64,000 bases of DNA from Deefgea piscis (lineage in GTDB: Bacteria > Pseudomonadota > Gammaproteobacteria > Burkholderiales > Chitinibacteraceae). The stretch covers positions 2,170,001 through 2,234,000 of the forward strand of contig NZ_CP081149.1 of assembly GCF_019665785.1 (NCBI RefSeq), read 5' to 3'. Position 1 is the first letter of the stretch; each line of letters opens with the position of its first letter. Made by a program: the position numbers and the translations under genes. Under the pieces are notes generated by a model that saw nothing but the letters and a program-made list of their open reading frames with translations, made no database searches and was not told the origin of the DNA. This document shows, piece after piece, positions 1 through 8,032 of this stretch.

Positions 1-1944
1 ATAACGTTTTTCCATCTCGCCGACACACCAATTGAGCGCATTGGCAGCTAGTTTCATATCGGTGACCACCGGTGCCAGCAAATGCGGAATGCCTTCATAA
101 ATCGACAATTCCAGCATTTTTGGGTCAATCATAATAAAGCGCACTTCATCCGGTGTGGCTTTAAATAAAATCGACAAGATCATTGCATTCACACCGACCG
201 ATTTACCCGAACCGGTGGTTCCCGCTACCAGCATATGCGGTGTTTTTGCCAGATCGGTCGCAACGGGTAAACCAGCAATATCTTTACCCAGCGCAATGGT
301 AATGGGCGACACTTGTTGCTGGTACTCGGGGGCTGACAAAATCTCGGACAAGCGAATCATTTGCCGGGTTGGGTTAGGCAACTCCAATCCCATGCACGTT
401 TTACCCGGAATGGTTTCCACCACCCGCACGGCGGCAACGCCGAGTGAACGCGCCAGATCCTTGGCCAAATTGACCACTTGTGCGCCGCGCACGCCCATCG
501 CGGGCTCAACTTCAAAGCGAGTAATCACCGGCCCAGCATACGCATCGAGCACACTAACTTTGACCTTAAACTCAGTGAGTTTTTCTTCAATCAAAATACT
601 GCGCTCAAGCAAATCGTCTTGCGTTACGGTTTGCGCACTCACCAAAGGTGGGCGTAATAAATCCAGTGGCAAGCACAAACCATTTTCACATGCGCCCCAC
701 GCCGCATTGGGTTTAGGCGCCATTTGCGCAGCACCAAACTCATCGGGGCGCAAAAAATGCGTGGGCCGAACTACGGGCGGCACAACAACCTGACTTGGCG
801 GCGCAGCAACATGGCTTGCTGGCGCAGTCAATACCGGCTCTGCCTGCGTTAACTCAGGCGCGTCGCTACTGGGGAAAGGCACTTGCGCACGAGTAAAACG
901 GTGATCTACTGGCGGCAAAATTGGCGCTTCAGACAAAGCTGCATCCTGCAATACCTCAGGCAATCTCACTGCATGTTCAGCCACAACGTTAACATTCTCT
1001 TTTACCGCCGATGCAGCATGTATATCCATCTTCGCTGCATGAATGATGGGCTGCGGCTCAATACGCTCAGATCTTCGCAATAATGTCGGCGGTGCCAAAG
1101 GGGCTTTACTTTTTACCGTGCTTTGATTGCTAAACCCACCACCATCTTTATCTAACTTCGCCACGCGGCTAACACCCATACGCCGAGTGGGCGCTACAAC
1201 CTCAGGCTTGGCGTGAATTTCTTGCAAGCGACTACGAATCTCAGCCACATCGATAATCGGCAACACTTCAGGCGCGGCCTTACTGGGCATTTTCGCCCCT
1301 TCGGCGGCTAATTTACGCTGACTCAGCGCCAAATTATGCTGAATTTGCTCCAAATCGATGGTAGGTAATTCTCGCCGACGTGGCATAGGCGACGATTGAG
1401 CCGTCTGCGTCGTCGAGGTTTGCTTTGGCGAAGAGAGTGACTGAACATCCGCTGGCGGCGTCGATGTGGCTGCCGATTGAGTCGGCGTAGCTGCAGCTCT
1501 AGTCGTTACTGCAGAGCGCTCTGCACTGACTGCGGCCTGTTCACGCAAAGGTCGGCGATGCAAACCAGCAGACGGCGCCGGCGGCGCGGCGATTGACGCG
1601 GCACGATTCGTCCGTGCTGATGCCGAATCAACTGCGCTAAACAAAGGATCAAACTCGGGCTCTGTTCTTTCCGCCAAGGCATGAGCATCTACGTCATCCG
1701 CATCGCGATGCGCCAAACCTTTAATTTTAGTGACTGCACTTCGCAGTCCAGCTATGCTTTTGCTGGCCACATTCACCACCGGCGACAGCGGTAATTCAAA
1801 TAGTCGATCCATACCGGGTTTTGCCGATTCGCCCAATTCTGGCTCAGTACGGGCGCGCTCGATCGCCGCTTGCCGCGCCGCGTCATCCATATCACCATCA
1901 AGTTGATTATTTAAACGAGTAAACAGATTTTTAATTTTTTTCAT
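1..1944 (-). CDS. ftsK: FtsK/SpoIIIE-family DNA translocase, 3' end cut by window
   Basis: Open frame of 648 codons running off the left edge. The C-terminal part seen here is FtsK-like: a region resembling the FtsK alpha subdomain (about residues 440-560), then a Walker A motif GTTGSGKS near residues 575-582 (Lys581) and the following [19 protein letters not shown] block. FtsK/SpoIIIE proteins are hexameric ATPases that pump DNA during chromosome segregation. The first 430 residues are Ala/Pro/Ser-rich and charged, with no hydrophobic segment, so the usual four-helix membrane domain is absent. An in-frame stop (TAG, 1951-1953) lies just upstream, so ATG 1944 is the earliest start. I see no good Shine-Dalgarno; translation may be coupled to the cupin gene ending 6 bases upstream. 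Family call is firm; which paralogue it is remains inference. Confidence 0.88.
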   Translation of the reverse strand, partial: MKKIKNLFTRLNNQLDGDMDDAARQAAIERARTEPELGESAKPGMDRLFELPLSPVVNVASKSIAGLRSAVTKIKGLAHRDADDVDAHALAERTEPEFDPLFSAVDSASARTNRAASIAAPPAPSAGLHRRPLREQAAVSAERSAVTTRAAATPTQSAATSTPPADVQSLSSPKQTSTTQTAQSSPMPRRRELPTIDLEQIQHNLALSQRKLAAEGAKMPSKAAPEVLPIIDVAEIRSRLQEIHAKPEVVAPTRRMGVSRVAKLDKDGGGFSNQSTVKSKAPLAPPTLLRRSERIEPQPIIHAAKMDIHAASAVKENVNVVAEHAVRLPEVLQDAALSEAPILPPVDHRFTRAQVPFPSSDAPELTQAEPVLTAPASHVAAPPSQVVVPPVVRPTHFLRPDEFGAAQMAPKPNAAWGACENGLCLPLDLLRPPLVSAQTVTQDDLLERSILIEEKLTEFKVKVSVLDAYAGPVITRFEVEPAMGVRGAQVVNLAKDLARSLGVAAVRVVETIPGKTCMGLELPNPTRQMIRLSEILSAPEYQQQVSPITIALGKDIAGLPVATDLAKTPHMLVAGTTGSGKSVGVNAMILSILFKATPDEVRFIMIDPKMLELSIYEGIPHLLAPVVTDMKLAANALNWCVGEMEKRY

Positions 1945-1950
1945 TTTTAT

Positions 1951-2313
1951 CTAAACAACAGCAGAACGATCTAAAACAACAAAATATTTACGTACCGCTT
2001 GAATGACTTCAAAACGACCGACAAAACCAGCTGGAATGACGGCAGCCTCACCCGCTTTAACGACCACCCCTTGATCGTTCTGATCCCATAAACAGACTTC
2101 GCCCTCAATCACGCAAAAAAACTCTTCTTTATCTGCGGCAAAAGCAATTCGCCATGAGCCCACGTCACACGCCCAAATACCACAGGACAATTGACGATCG
2201 GCGCTGGTGTAGTGCGACCAAGTGGTGCGCTGTGGATCACCACTTAACAAACGATCGGCCCTTGGCTGATCAAACGTCGGCAGTACCGGCAAATTAAAAT
2301 GAGTAATCAACAC
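1951..2313 (-). CDS. Small cupin-domain protein (DUF861/ureidoglycine-aminohydrolase-like fold)
   Basis: A 120-residue single-domain cupin: FFCVIEGEVCLWDQ followed by GEAAVIPAGFVGRFEV reads like the two cupin motifs of the Cupin_3/DUF861 family. These are small beta-barrels, mostly of unknown function. I chose the GTG at 2313 (protein begins VLITHFNLP) because a strong GGGGAG ribosome binding site lies just upstream and family members usually begin near such a sequence. An upstream ATG in the same frame would add about 24 untypical residues. It lies between dnaB and ftsK on the same strand and ends 6 bases before the ftsK start, suggesting co-transcription. Substrate unknown. Confidence 0.75.
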   Translation of the reverse strand: MLITHFNLPVLPTFDQPRADRLLSGDPQRTTWSHYTSADRQLSCGIWACDVGSWRIAFAADKEEFFCVIEGEVCLWDQNDQGVVVKAGEAAVIPAGFVGRFEVIQAVRKYFVVLDRSAVV

Positions 2314-2437
2314 CCGCTCCCCAAACTCAGTAAAACGCGTACATCGCAAAAATGGCAATATCATGCACTGCAACATGTAACACATCTTGCCATTGCGACA
2401 GCAAACCCATGTCGCAGCAAACAGTCATTCCAAATCG

Positions 2438-3886
2438 TTATTCCAAATCACTCGACCAACCATCTGGCCGCATCAGCGCATTATCAAAGCGTGAATGCAT
2501 CCCTTGGAATACCAATGGAATTTTGCCGGTTGGGCCATTACGGTGCTTACCCAAGATACATTCAGCAATGCCTTTAAATTGGCTATCTGGATTGTAATAT
2601 TCATCACGATACAAAAACATAATCAAGTCAGCATCTTGCTCAATCGCCCCCGATTCGCGCAAATCGGACATCATTGGACGTTTGTCGGTACGTTGCTCAA
2701 CCGAACGGCTTAACTGCGACAGCGCGATAATCGGGCATTTGAGTTCGCGCGCCAAACCTTTAAGTGAACGTGAAATCTCGCCGAGTTCAGTCGCACGATT
2801 TTGATCTTTTGCGCCAGAACGCCCCGCCATCAATTGCAAATAGTCGATCACAATCAATCCAAGCTGGCCACCGCATTGCCGTGCCAAACGCCGTGATTTA
2901 GTACGAATATCCAGCGCGGTCAGCGCGCCGGTTTCTTCAATAAAAATCGGCGCTTCAGACAGCTTACCAACGGCATGCGTAAGACGCAGCCAATCGTCGT
3001 CTTCAAATTTACCGGTTTTGAGTTTATGCATATCGATCTTGCCGACCGAGCCGACCATCCGCATCCCCAATTGCGCCGCGCCCATTTCCATTGAAAAAAT
3101 CGCCACGGGCAATTTGCTATCAATTGCGACGTTCTCAGCAATATTGATCGAAAACGCCGTTTTACCCATCGACGGACGACCGGCAACAATAATCAAATCA
3201 CCGCCCTGCAGTCCGGATGTCATTTTATCAAGGTCAATAAATCCGGTCGCAGTGCCGGTAATTTCAGATGGATTGTCTTGTTGGTACAAATAATCGATAC
3301 GCTCGACGATTTCTTTCAAAATCGGCGGCATGGCAAAAAAGCCCTGACTACCTTTTTGTGACTGCTCGGCAATCATAAAGACGCGCGATTCGGCTTCATC
3401 GAGTAACTGCTTGGCGTCCCGCCCATTCGGGAAAAACGTCGCATCGGCAATTTCTGTCGCTACGCTAGCGAGCTGACGCATCACTGATTTTTCGCGCACG
3501 ATTTCGGCGTAACGACGAATATTGGCGGCCGAGGGGGTATTTTGTACCAAGGACCCTAGGTAGGCGAGTCCACCGACATACGTTAAGTCATTGGTGGTAT
3601 CGAGCGACTCTTTCACCGTGATCACATCGGCTGGGCGATTGTGCTCAACCAATTTAATAATGGCTTGATAGATACGGCGATGGTCTTCACGGTAGAAGTC
3701 TTGATCACCAATAATATCGGCGATTTTGTCAAACGCCTGATTGTCGAGCATCAAACCACCGAGTACCGATTGTTCCGCTTCAACCGAGTGCGGTGGAATC
3801 CGATATACCGCAGTTTCATCATCGGCATGCGAATTAGCACGATAGCTCGCTTGCATCTCGTTCACTTGGTCAGGATAATCAGTCAT
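2438..3886 (-). CDS. dnaB: Replicative DNA helicase DnaB
   Basis: 482 residues, the usual DnaB length. The N-terminal domain (PPHSVEAEQSVLGGLMLDN, about residues 31-49) binds primase and stabilises the ring. The RecA-like C-terminal helicase domain carries Walker A GRPSMGKTAF, the block MEMGAAQLGMRM, and DLRESGAIEQDAD near the C-terminus. DnaB is the hexameric 5'-3' helicase loaded at the origin to unwind the fork. It is divergent from ratA with only 48 bases between the starts, so both promoters must lie there or inside neighbouring genes. No intein or other insertion is visible. Confidence 0.97.
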   Translation of the reverse strand: MTDYPDQVNEMQASYRANSHADDETAVYRIPPHSVEAEQSVLGGLMLDNQAFDKIADIIGDQDFYREDHRRIYQAIIKLVEHNRPADVITVKESLDTTNDLTYVGGLAYLGSLVQNTPSAANIRRYAEIVREKSVMRQLASVATEIADATFFPNGRDAKQLLDEAESRVFMIAEQSQKGSQGFFAMPPILKEIVERIDYLYQQDNPSEITGTATGFIDLDKMTSGLQGGDLIIVAGRPSMGKTAFSINIAENVAIDSKLPVAIFSMEMGAAQLGMRMVGSVGKIDMHKLKTGKFEDDDWLRLTHAVGKLSEAPIFIEETGALTALDIRTKSRRLARQCGGQLGLIVIDYLQLMAGRSGAKDQNRATELGEISRSLKGLARELKCPIIALSQLSRSVEQRTDKRPMMSDLRESGAIEQDADLIMFLYRDEYYNPDSQFKGIAECILGKHRNGPTGKIPLVFQGMHSRFDNALMRPDGWSSDLE

Positions 3887-3934
3887 TTCTCAATCACAGG
3901 GTAGATTAGTTCGCTATTTTACCCCTTCAAAGCC

Positions 3935-4363
3935 ATGCAGTGTTTACGCAAATCAGTTCTTGTCTCCCATTCAGCCCAAGAAATGTTCGATTTAGTCGAT
4001 CGTGTGGAAGATTACCCACGATTTTTGCCATGGTGCGGCGGCGTGGAAGTGCACGAACGCTCAGCCGAAATCTTGGATGTCACCATCAAAATCGAATTTT
4101 TAAAAGTCAGCACTTTTTTTCGTACGCGTGACACCAAAACCGAAAACGAAATCGTCATGCATTTTGTTGATGGCCCATTTAAGGCACTCACCGGCGTTTG
4201 GCGTTTTATTCCTCTAATGGAAGACGCCTGCAAAATCGAGTTTTCACTCGATTACGAGTTTTCCAATCGGGCGCTGGATGCCGTCATCGGCCCAGTTTTT
4301 GGCAAAATCACCTCAACCTTTGTCGATGCTTTTGTTAAAGAAGCCGACCGAAAATATGGTTAA
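3935..4363 (+). CDS. ratA: RatA/Coq10-like START-domain protein
   Basis: 142 residues matching the polyketide cyclase/START-like family (E. coli RatA/YfjG, mitochondrial Coq10): SVLVSHSAQEMFDLVDRVEDYPRFLPWC at the N-terminus, FKALTGVWRFIPL in the middle and a long C-terminal helix. The fold makes a hydrophobic pocket, and Coq10 relatives bind ubiquinone. E. coli RatA was reported to block 50S-30S association, but a toxin role here is not shown by sequence. It is followed 71 bases later by rnfH, the conserved ratA-rnfH arrangement of many gamma- and betaproteobacteria. Confidence 0.9.
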   Translation: MQCLRKSVLVSHSAQEMFDLVDRVEDYPRFLPWCGGVEVHERSAEILDVTIKIEFLKVSTFFRTRDTKTENEIVMHFVDGPFKALTGVWRFIPLMEDACKIEFSLDYEFSNRALDAVIGPVFGKITSTFVDAFVKEADRKYG

Positions 4364-4434
4364 CACAATGTATCCATCTCTAGCCCTTAAAGCGCAATGG
4401 CTAGAGCTAGATACCTACCCGACAGAAGAAGTGT

Positions 4435-4749
4435 ATGAGTGAATTAATCACCGTTGAAGTGGTTTACGCCACAGCGAAAAAGCAAAAGCTATTAAGTCTG
4501 AAAGTGCCAAATGGTACGACGGCACAACAAGCCATTGAGCGATCGGGCCTGTTGCAAGAATTTCCTGAAATTGACTTAAGCCAGCAAAAGATTGGCATTT
4601 TTGCCAAGGCCGTCAAACTTGACACCGTACTACGCCATAAAGACCGTGTTGAAGTATATCGCCCTCTCATTGCCGACCCCAAAGAAGTCCGCCGCCAACG
4701 GGCGCAAGCGGGCAAGGCCATGAAAAAAGGCGGCGGCGACGCGGAGTAA
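4435..4749 (+). CDS. rnfH: RnfH-family ubiquitin-like fold protein
   Basis: 104 residues of the RnfH/UPF0125 family: SELITVEVVYATAKKQKLLSLKVPNGTTA, then AIERSGLLQEFPEIDL, KIGIFAKAVKLD and VYRPLIADPKEVRRQRA. The family has a beta-grasp fold and is usually the partner gene of ratA. Its biochemical role is not settled; the name comes from a gene in rnf electron-transport clusters, and no rnf genes are present here. The C-terminus is basic and Gly/Lys-rich. A strong hairpin lies 33 bases after the stop. Confidence 0.9.
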   Translation: MSELITVEVVYATAKKQKLLSLKVPNGTTAQQAIERSGLLQEFPEIDLSQQKIGIFAKAVKLDTVLRHKDRVEVYRPLIADPKEVRRQRAQAGKAMKKGGGDAE

Positions 4750-4782
4750 CTCATTGGGCAGACCCAAAAAGCACACACTCTA

Positions 4783-4828
4783 CTTGATCAAGGTGTCTCA
4801 ACTGCGCTGCAGTTTCTCCTTGATCAAG
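4783..4828. terminator. Hairpin built from two TTGATCAA palindromes
   Basis: CTTGATCAAGG (4783-4793) is repeated at 4819-4829. Because the core is palindromic, the two copies can pair as an 11-bp stem. Between them is a second inverted repeat, AACTGC-GCT-GCAGTT (4800-4814). The structure follows rnfH, so a terminator is the simplest reading. There is no T-run after it, so it is not a standard intrinsic terminator. Each palindrome could alternatively be a protein-binding site. Confidence 0.5.
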
Positions 4829-4978
4829 GGTGTCCAATCGAGGCGTGCGGCAGATAAAACGGGCCTCCATACAATATGCTAAAAACCTAATAAAGTAACG
4901 CATTGACACTCGATTTTGTGCCAAAAACCAAGCGATGCCAAGCTGACTATCCTTGCCAGCTAAGGGCTGAACGGTGGC

Positions 4979-5001
4979 GACATACCCCTTGCGGGTATGT
5001 C
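4979..5001. promoter_or_regulatory. CsoR-type copper operator upstream of copA
   Basis: Perfect inverted repeat: GACATACCC (4979-4987), spacer CTTGC, GGGTATGTC (4993-5001). The TACCC...GGGTA core is the pattern known for CsoR operators in Bacillus and actinobacteria. A CsoR-family gene lies at the end of this operon, so autoregulation is likely. The right arm overlaps the predicted -35 element, which suits repression by blocking RNA polymerase. Confidence 0.8.
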
Positions 5002-5017
5002 ATATCCAGCCTACTAT
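4989..5017 (+). promoter_or_regulatory. Predicted sigma-70 promoter of the copper operon
   Basis: TTGCGG (4989-4994), a 17-base spacer and TACTAT (5012-5017). The expected transcription start about 7 bases downstream falls on or beside the A of the ATG at 5024, giving a leaderless or near-leaderless message. The -35 lies inside the CsoR-type palindrome. Prediction by eye. Confidence 0.5.
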
Positions 5018-5023
5018 ACCCCC

Positions 5024-7378
5024 ATGAGTCAAACCCTGAACCCAACAGCCAGCAACACTTCCATCGATATACCCATCGAGGGGATGACTTGCTCTGCCTG
5101 CGCTCAGCGTGTCGAAAAAGTACTTAATCGTTTGGATGGCATTCAAGCGAGCGTTAATTTCGCCAGCGAAATGGCGCAAATCAATAGCACCAGTTCCGCG
5201 ATTCAAATCGCTCCTATTATTCAAGCCATTGAGCACGCCGGCTACCAAGTCCCGCGTCAGCAAATTGAACTCCCTATCGAAGGGATGACGTGCAGCGCAT
5301 GCGCGCTGCGATTAGAAAAAGTCCTCAATCGACTGCCCAATTTAAGCGCCCAAGTCAATTTCGCCAATGAAAGCGCCCAAATCAGCGCGCCACGTGGGCT
5401 CATTGATTTAGATACGGTCAAGGCCGCCATTGAAAAAGCGGGCTTTTCCAGCCCAACAAGCACACAGATCAACACAGCACCCGCCGCTGAAACCCCTTGG
5501 CTGTTTATGATTGCCATCGTCTGCACCCTGCCCTTTTTAGTTGAGATGGGCGGCATGCTGTTTGGCCGACACGGCATTTTGCCTTTTGCACTGCAATTTG
5601 TGCTTGCCAGCATAGTGCAATTTATTCCTGGCCTGCGTTTTTATCGCGGTGCTTATTTTGCCCTACGTGGTGGTGCCGCCAATATGGATGTACTGGTGGC
5701 GCTTGGCACGTCGATGGCGTGGCTATATAGCTGCTGGGCTTGGTCTGCTGGGCGCCATGATCTGTATTTTGAAGCTAGCGCGGCGATTATTACTTTAGTT
5801 ATGCTGGGTAAATGGCTAGAAAGCCGGGCCAAACACAAAACGGCCAGCGCCATTAGTGAACTGCTGGCGCTGCAGCCGCAAACGGCACGCGTTGAGCGCA
5901 ATGGACAATGGCTAGAACTGGCGATTGCTAATATCCAGCAAGGCGATATTTTAATGGTGCGCGATGGTGAAAGCATTGCCGTCGACGGGGTGATTCTCAG
6001 TGGCAGCATTGCGGTTGATGAAGCCATGCTGACTGGAGAATCCATCCCCGCCAGCAAAACCATGGGGGATACGGTGTTTGCCGGCACCCGCAGCAGCCAA
6101 GGTAGCATCACGATCCGCGCCACTAGCATTGGCAGCGCCACGCAATTGGCGGCGATTATTCGTATGGTGCGCCAAGCCCAAGGTAGTAAAGCGCCGATTC
6201 AACGCTTGGCCGATCAAATCGCGGCTATTTTTGTACCTGCAGTACTGGTCATTGCCCTAGTAACTTTTGTTGCCACTTGGCTGGTATTAAACGATCCAAC
6301 CACGGCTTTAATTCACGCAATTGCGGTCTTAGTCATCGCCTGCCCGTGTGCACTGGGATTAGCAACACCGACCGCGATTATGGTCGGCGTTGGGCTGGGC
6401 GCCAAAAACGGCTTATTGTTTCGCAATGCCAGCGCCTTAGAGTTAGCCAGCCATATTGACACCTTAATCGTCGACAAAACCGGCACCTTGACCGAGGGTC
6501 AGCCCAAAGTCAGCGCGGTTCATCTCATAAACGGCACCGAATCCGAGCTTATTTTGCAAGCGGCCAGCATTGAAGCCCATTCGCAACACCCATTGGCGCA
6601 TGCCTTAATCAGCGAAGCGCAAACACAGCAACTGGCCTTACTGACCGCCAGCGAGATTCACACCGAAGTGGGTCTTGGTATGTCAGCTCAGATCGGTAAC
6701 GATCAGTTTAAAGTTGGCCGTCCAGACTGGGTAAGCCCGCTTAATGCCGAGCAAAAAGCGCAACTTGACGTAATGACGCAAGCGGGTCAAACCGTGATCG
6801 CACTAGCTAAAAATGAGCAATTACAAGGCTTTATCGGCCTAAAAGACACACCGCGCGCTGATGCAAAAGCCGCCGTCAAATCCTTGCAACTTGCCGGCAT
6901 CAACATCATTATGCTGACGGGTGACAACCCCGCCACGGCAGCAGTGATCGCCAATGAGCTGGGCATCACGACTTTTCAAGCGCAGATGAGCCCGAAAGAC
7001 AAAGCGGCACTCATCACCCAATTGCAAGCCCAAGGTCGGCATGTGGCCATGGCTGGCGACGGCATAAATGACGCCCCTGCATTGGCGGCAGCGAATGTGA
7101 GCTTTGCGATGCAAAGTGGCGCCAGCGTCGCCATTGAAACCGCAGATATCACGCTAATGCATAACGATATTGCGCATATTGCTGCAGCCATCAGCCTATC
7201 GAAAGCGACGATTCGTAAAATCAAACAGAATTTATTTTTCGCCTTTATTTATAACGCTTTAGGCATTCCCGTTGCTGCTTTAGGCTTACTCAACCCCATT
7301 GTTGCTGGTGCCGCAATGGCGATGTCGTCTATTTCGGTGGTGAGCAATGCATTGCTATTAAAACGCTGGAAAAGCTAA
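5024..7378 (+). CDS. copA: Copper-exporting P1B-type ATPase CopA
   Basis: 784 residues from ATG 5024. Two N-terminal heavy-metal domains each carry GMTCSAC (Cys 23/26 and 90/93). These are followed by membrane helices, the actuator loop TGES (about 337), the metal-transport motif CPC in helix 6 (about 440-442), the phosphorylated Asp in DKTGTLTEG (about 484), an SQHPLAHAL nucleotide-binding motif, and GDGINDAPAL. This is the CopA signature for Cu(I) efflux to the periplasm. An upstream ATG at 4997 would lie inside the CsoR-type operator and upstream of the predicted transcription start, so 5024 is preferred; neither start has a Shine-Dalgarno. copZ follows after 9 bases. Confidence 0.95.
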   Translation: MSQTLNPTASNTSIDIPIEGMTCSACAQRVEKVLNRLDGIQASVNFASEMAQINSTSSAIQIAPIIQAIEHAGYQVPRQQIELPIEGMTCSACALRLEKVLNRLPNLSAQVNFANESAQISAPRGLIDLDTVKAAIEKAGFSSPTSTQINTAPAAETPWLFMIAIVCTLPFLVEMGGMLFGRHGILPFALQFVLASIVQFIPGLRFYRGAYFALRGGAANMDVLVALGTSMAWLYSCWAWSAGRHDLYFEASAAIITLVMLGKWLESRAKHKTASAISELLALQPQTARVERNGQWLELAIANIQQGDILMVRDGESIAVDGVILSGSIAVDEAMLTGESIPASKTMGDTVFAGTRSSQGSITIRATSIGSATQLAAIIRMVRQAQGSKAPIQRLADQIAAIFVPAVLVIALVTFVATWLVLNDPTTALIHAIAVLVIACPCALGLATPTAIMVGVGLGAKNGLLFRNASALELASHIDTLIVDKTGTLTEGQPKVSAVHLINGTESELILQAASIEAHSQHPLAHALISEAQTQQLALLTASEIHTEVGLGMSAQIGNDQFKVGRPDWVSPLNAEQKAQLDVMTQAGQTVIALAKNEQLQGFIGLKDTPRADAKAAVKSLQLAGINIIMLTGDNPATAAVIANELGITTFQAQMSPKDKAALITQLQAQGRHVAMAGDGINDAPALAAANVSFAMQSGASVAIETADITLMHNDIAHIAAAISLSKATIRKIKQNLFFAFIYNALGIPVAALGLLNPIVAGAAMAMSSISVVSNALLLKRWKS

Positions 7379-7387
7379 GGAGTTGCG

Positions 7388-7597
7388 ATGGAAACTATCG
7401 ATATTCAAATTGACGGCATGACGTGCGGCGGCTGCACAGCTGGCGTAACGCGTGTTCTGCAAGCCGTGACAGGGGTGCAATCGGCCAATGTCACACTTAA
7501 CCCCGGCGCGGCACATATTGTGTTCGACGCCCAACAAACCAGTCGCGCCGCACTGGAAACAGCCATCGAGGAAGCCGGATATGACATCAAGCACTAA
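7388..7597 (+). CDS. copZ: Copper chaperone CopZ (heavy-metal-associated domain)
   Basis: 69 residues, a single HMA ferredoxin-like domain with the metal-binding loop GMTCGGC (Cys 13/16) and the family ending AIEEAGYD. Such chaperones pass Cu(I) to the N-terminal domains of CopA. GGAG (7379-7382) is a good ribosome binding site. It lies between copA and the CsoR-family gene, whose start codon overlaps its last 17 bases. The second Cys follows two glycines (C-G-G-C), a common variant. Confidence 0.93.
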   Translation: METIDIQIDGMTCGGCTAGVTRVLQAVTGVQSANVTLNPGAAHIVFDAQQTSRAALETAIEEAGYDIKH

Positions 7598-7886
7598 AAA
7601 GACGCAAGACAAAACGCAATTACCGCGCCCAAATCGCGATTTATTGATTAAGCGACTTAACCGCATCGTTGGCCAAGTCTCGGGCATCACCCGCATGGTC
7701 GAAGAAGAGAAATACAGCGGCGACATCCTCAACCAAGTGGCCGCAGCGCGCTCGGCATTGGATGCTTTAGGTCTAATTTTGCTTGAACAACAAACCCAAG
7801 ACTGCATCGCCCAAGCGCTTAAAAGCGGCCAAGGCGACGAAGCGGCGGCACAATTGATGCAAGTGGTTAAAAAAGTGCGCGGTTAA
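7581..7886 (+). CDS. CsoR/RcnR-family repressor with altered metal site
   Basis: 101 residues from ATG 7581 inside the end of copZ, with an AGGA site just upstream; a longer frame starting at 7488 runs through copZ and is unlikely. RLNRIVGQVSGITRMVEEEKY and LLEQQTQDCIAQALKSG align with the all-helical CsoR family, which binds DNA as a tetramer and lets go when Cu(I) binds. In Bacillus subtilis CsoR the ligands are Cys45, His70 and Cys74. Here the matching positions are Ser46, Gln71 and Cys75, so only one ligand remains and the N-terminus adds no His or Cys. The operon and operator say copper; the residues say the sensing mode differs or is lost. Confidence 0.88.
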   Translation: MTSSTKKTQDKTQLPRPNRDLLIKRLNRIVGQVSGITRMVEEEKYSGDILNQVAAARSALDALGLILLEQQTQDCIAQALKSGQGDEAAAQLMQVVKKVRG

Positions 7887-7930
7887 GAACTTGAGTTGAT
7901 CTCGCCACAATCCTGGTGGTGCGCAGTAAT

Positions 7931-7990
7931 AAGGGTATTGCCTTGTAGTGCATGAATGATCATGCCTACCAAGCAATACCCTTTATTTTT
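7931..7990. terminator. Bidirectional terminator between the copper operon and bioB
   Basis: AAGGGTATTGC (7931-7941) pairs perfectly with GCAATACCCTT (7973-7983), and the intervening bases extend the stem with a few mismatches towards a GCATGA/TCATGC tip. ATTTTTT follows on the + strand. It sits between convergent genes and probably serves both. Confidence 0.85.
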
Positions 7991-8032
7991 TATGCGGCGT
8001 AGGAATACTCAGCGCCGCAATCTATCTAGCCC

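Noticed and set aside
155..793. 212-codon open frame on the + strand
   Set aside because: It lies entirely antisense to the ftsK-like gene, which has clear Walker A and family motifs. The product is Thr/Ser/Pro-rich and matches no family.
3935..4749. ratA-rnfH as a toxin-antitoxin pair
   Set aside because: The arrangement is a conserved housekeeping pair, both are full length, and antitoxin activity of RnfH has not been established.
4903..5127. 74-codon open frame upstream of copA
   Set aside because: It overlaps the operator and the first copA codons in another frame, has no ribosome binding site, and its product has no recognisable features.
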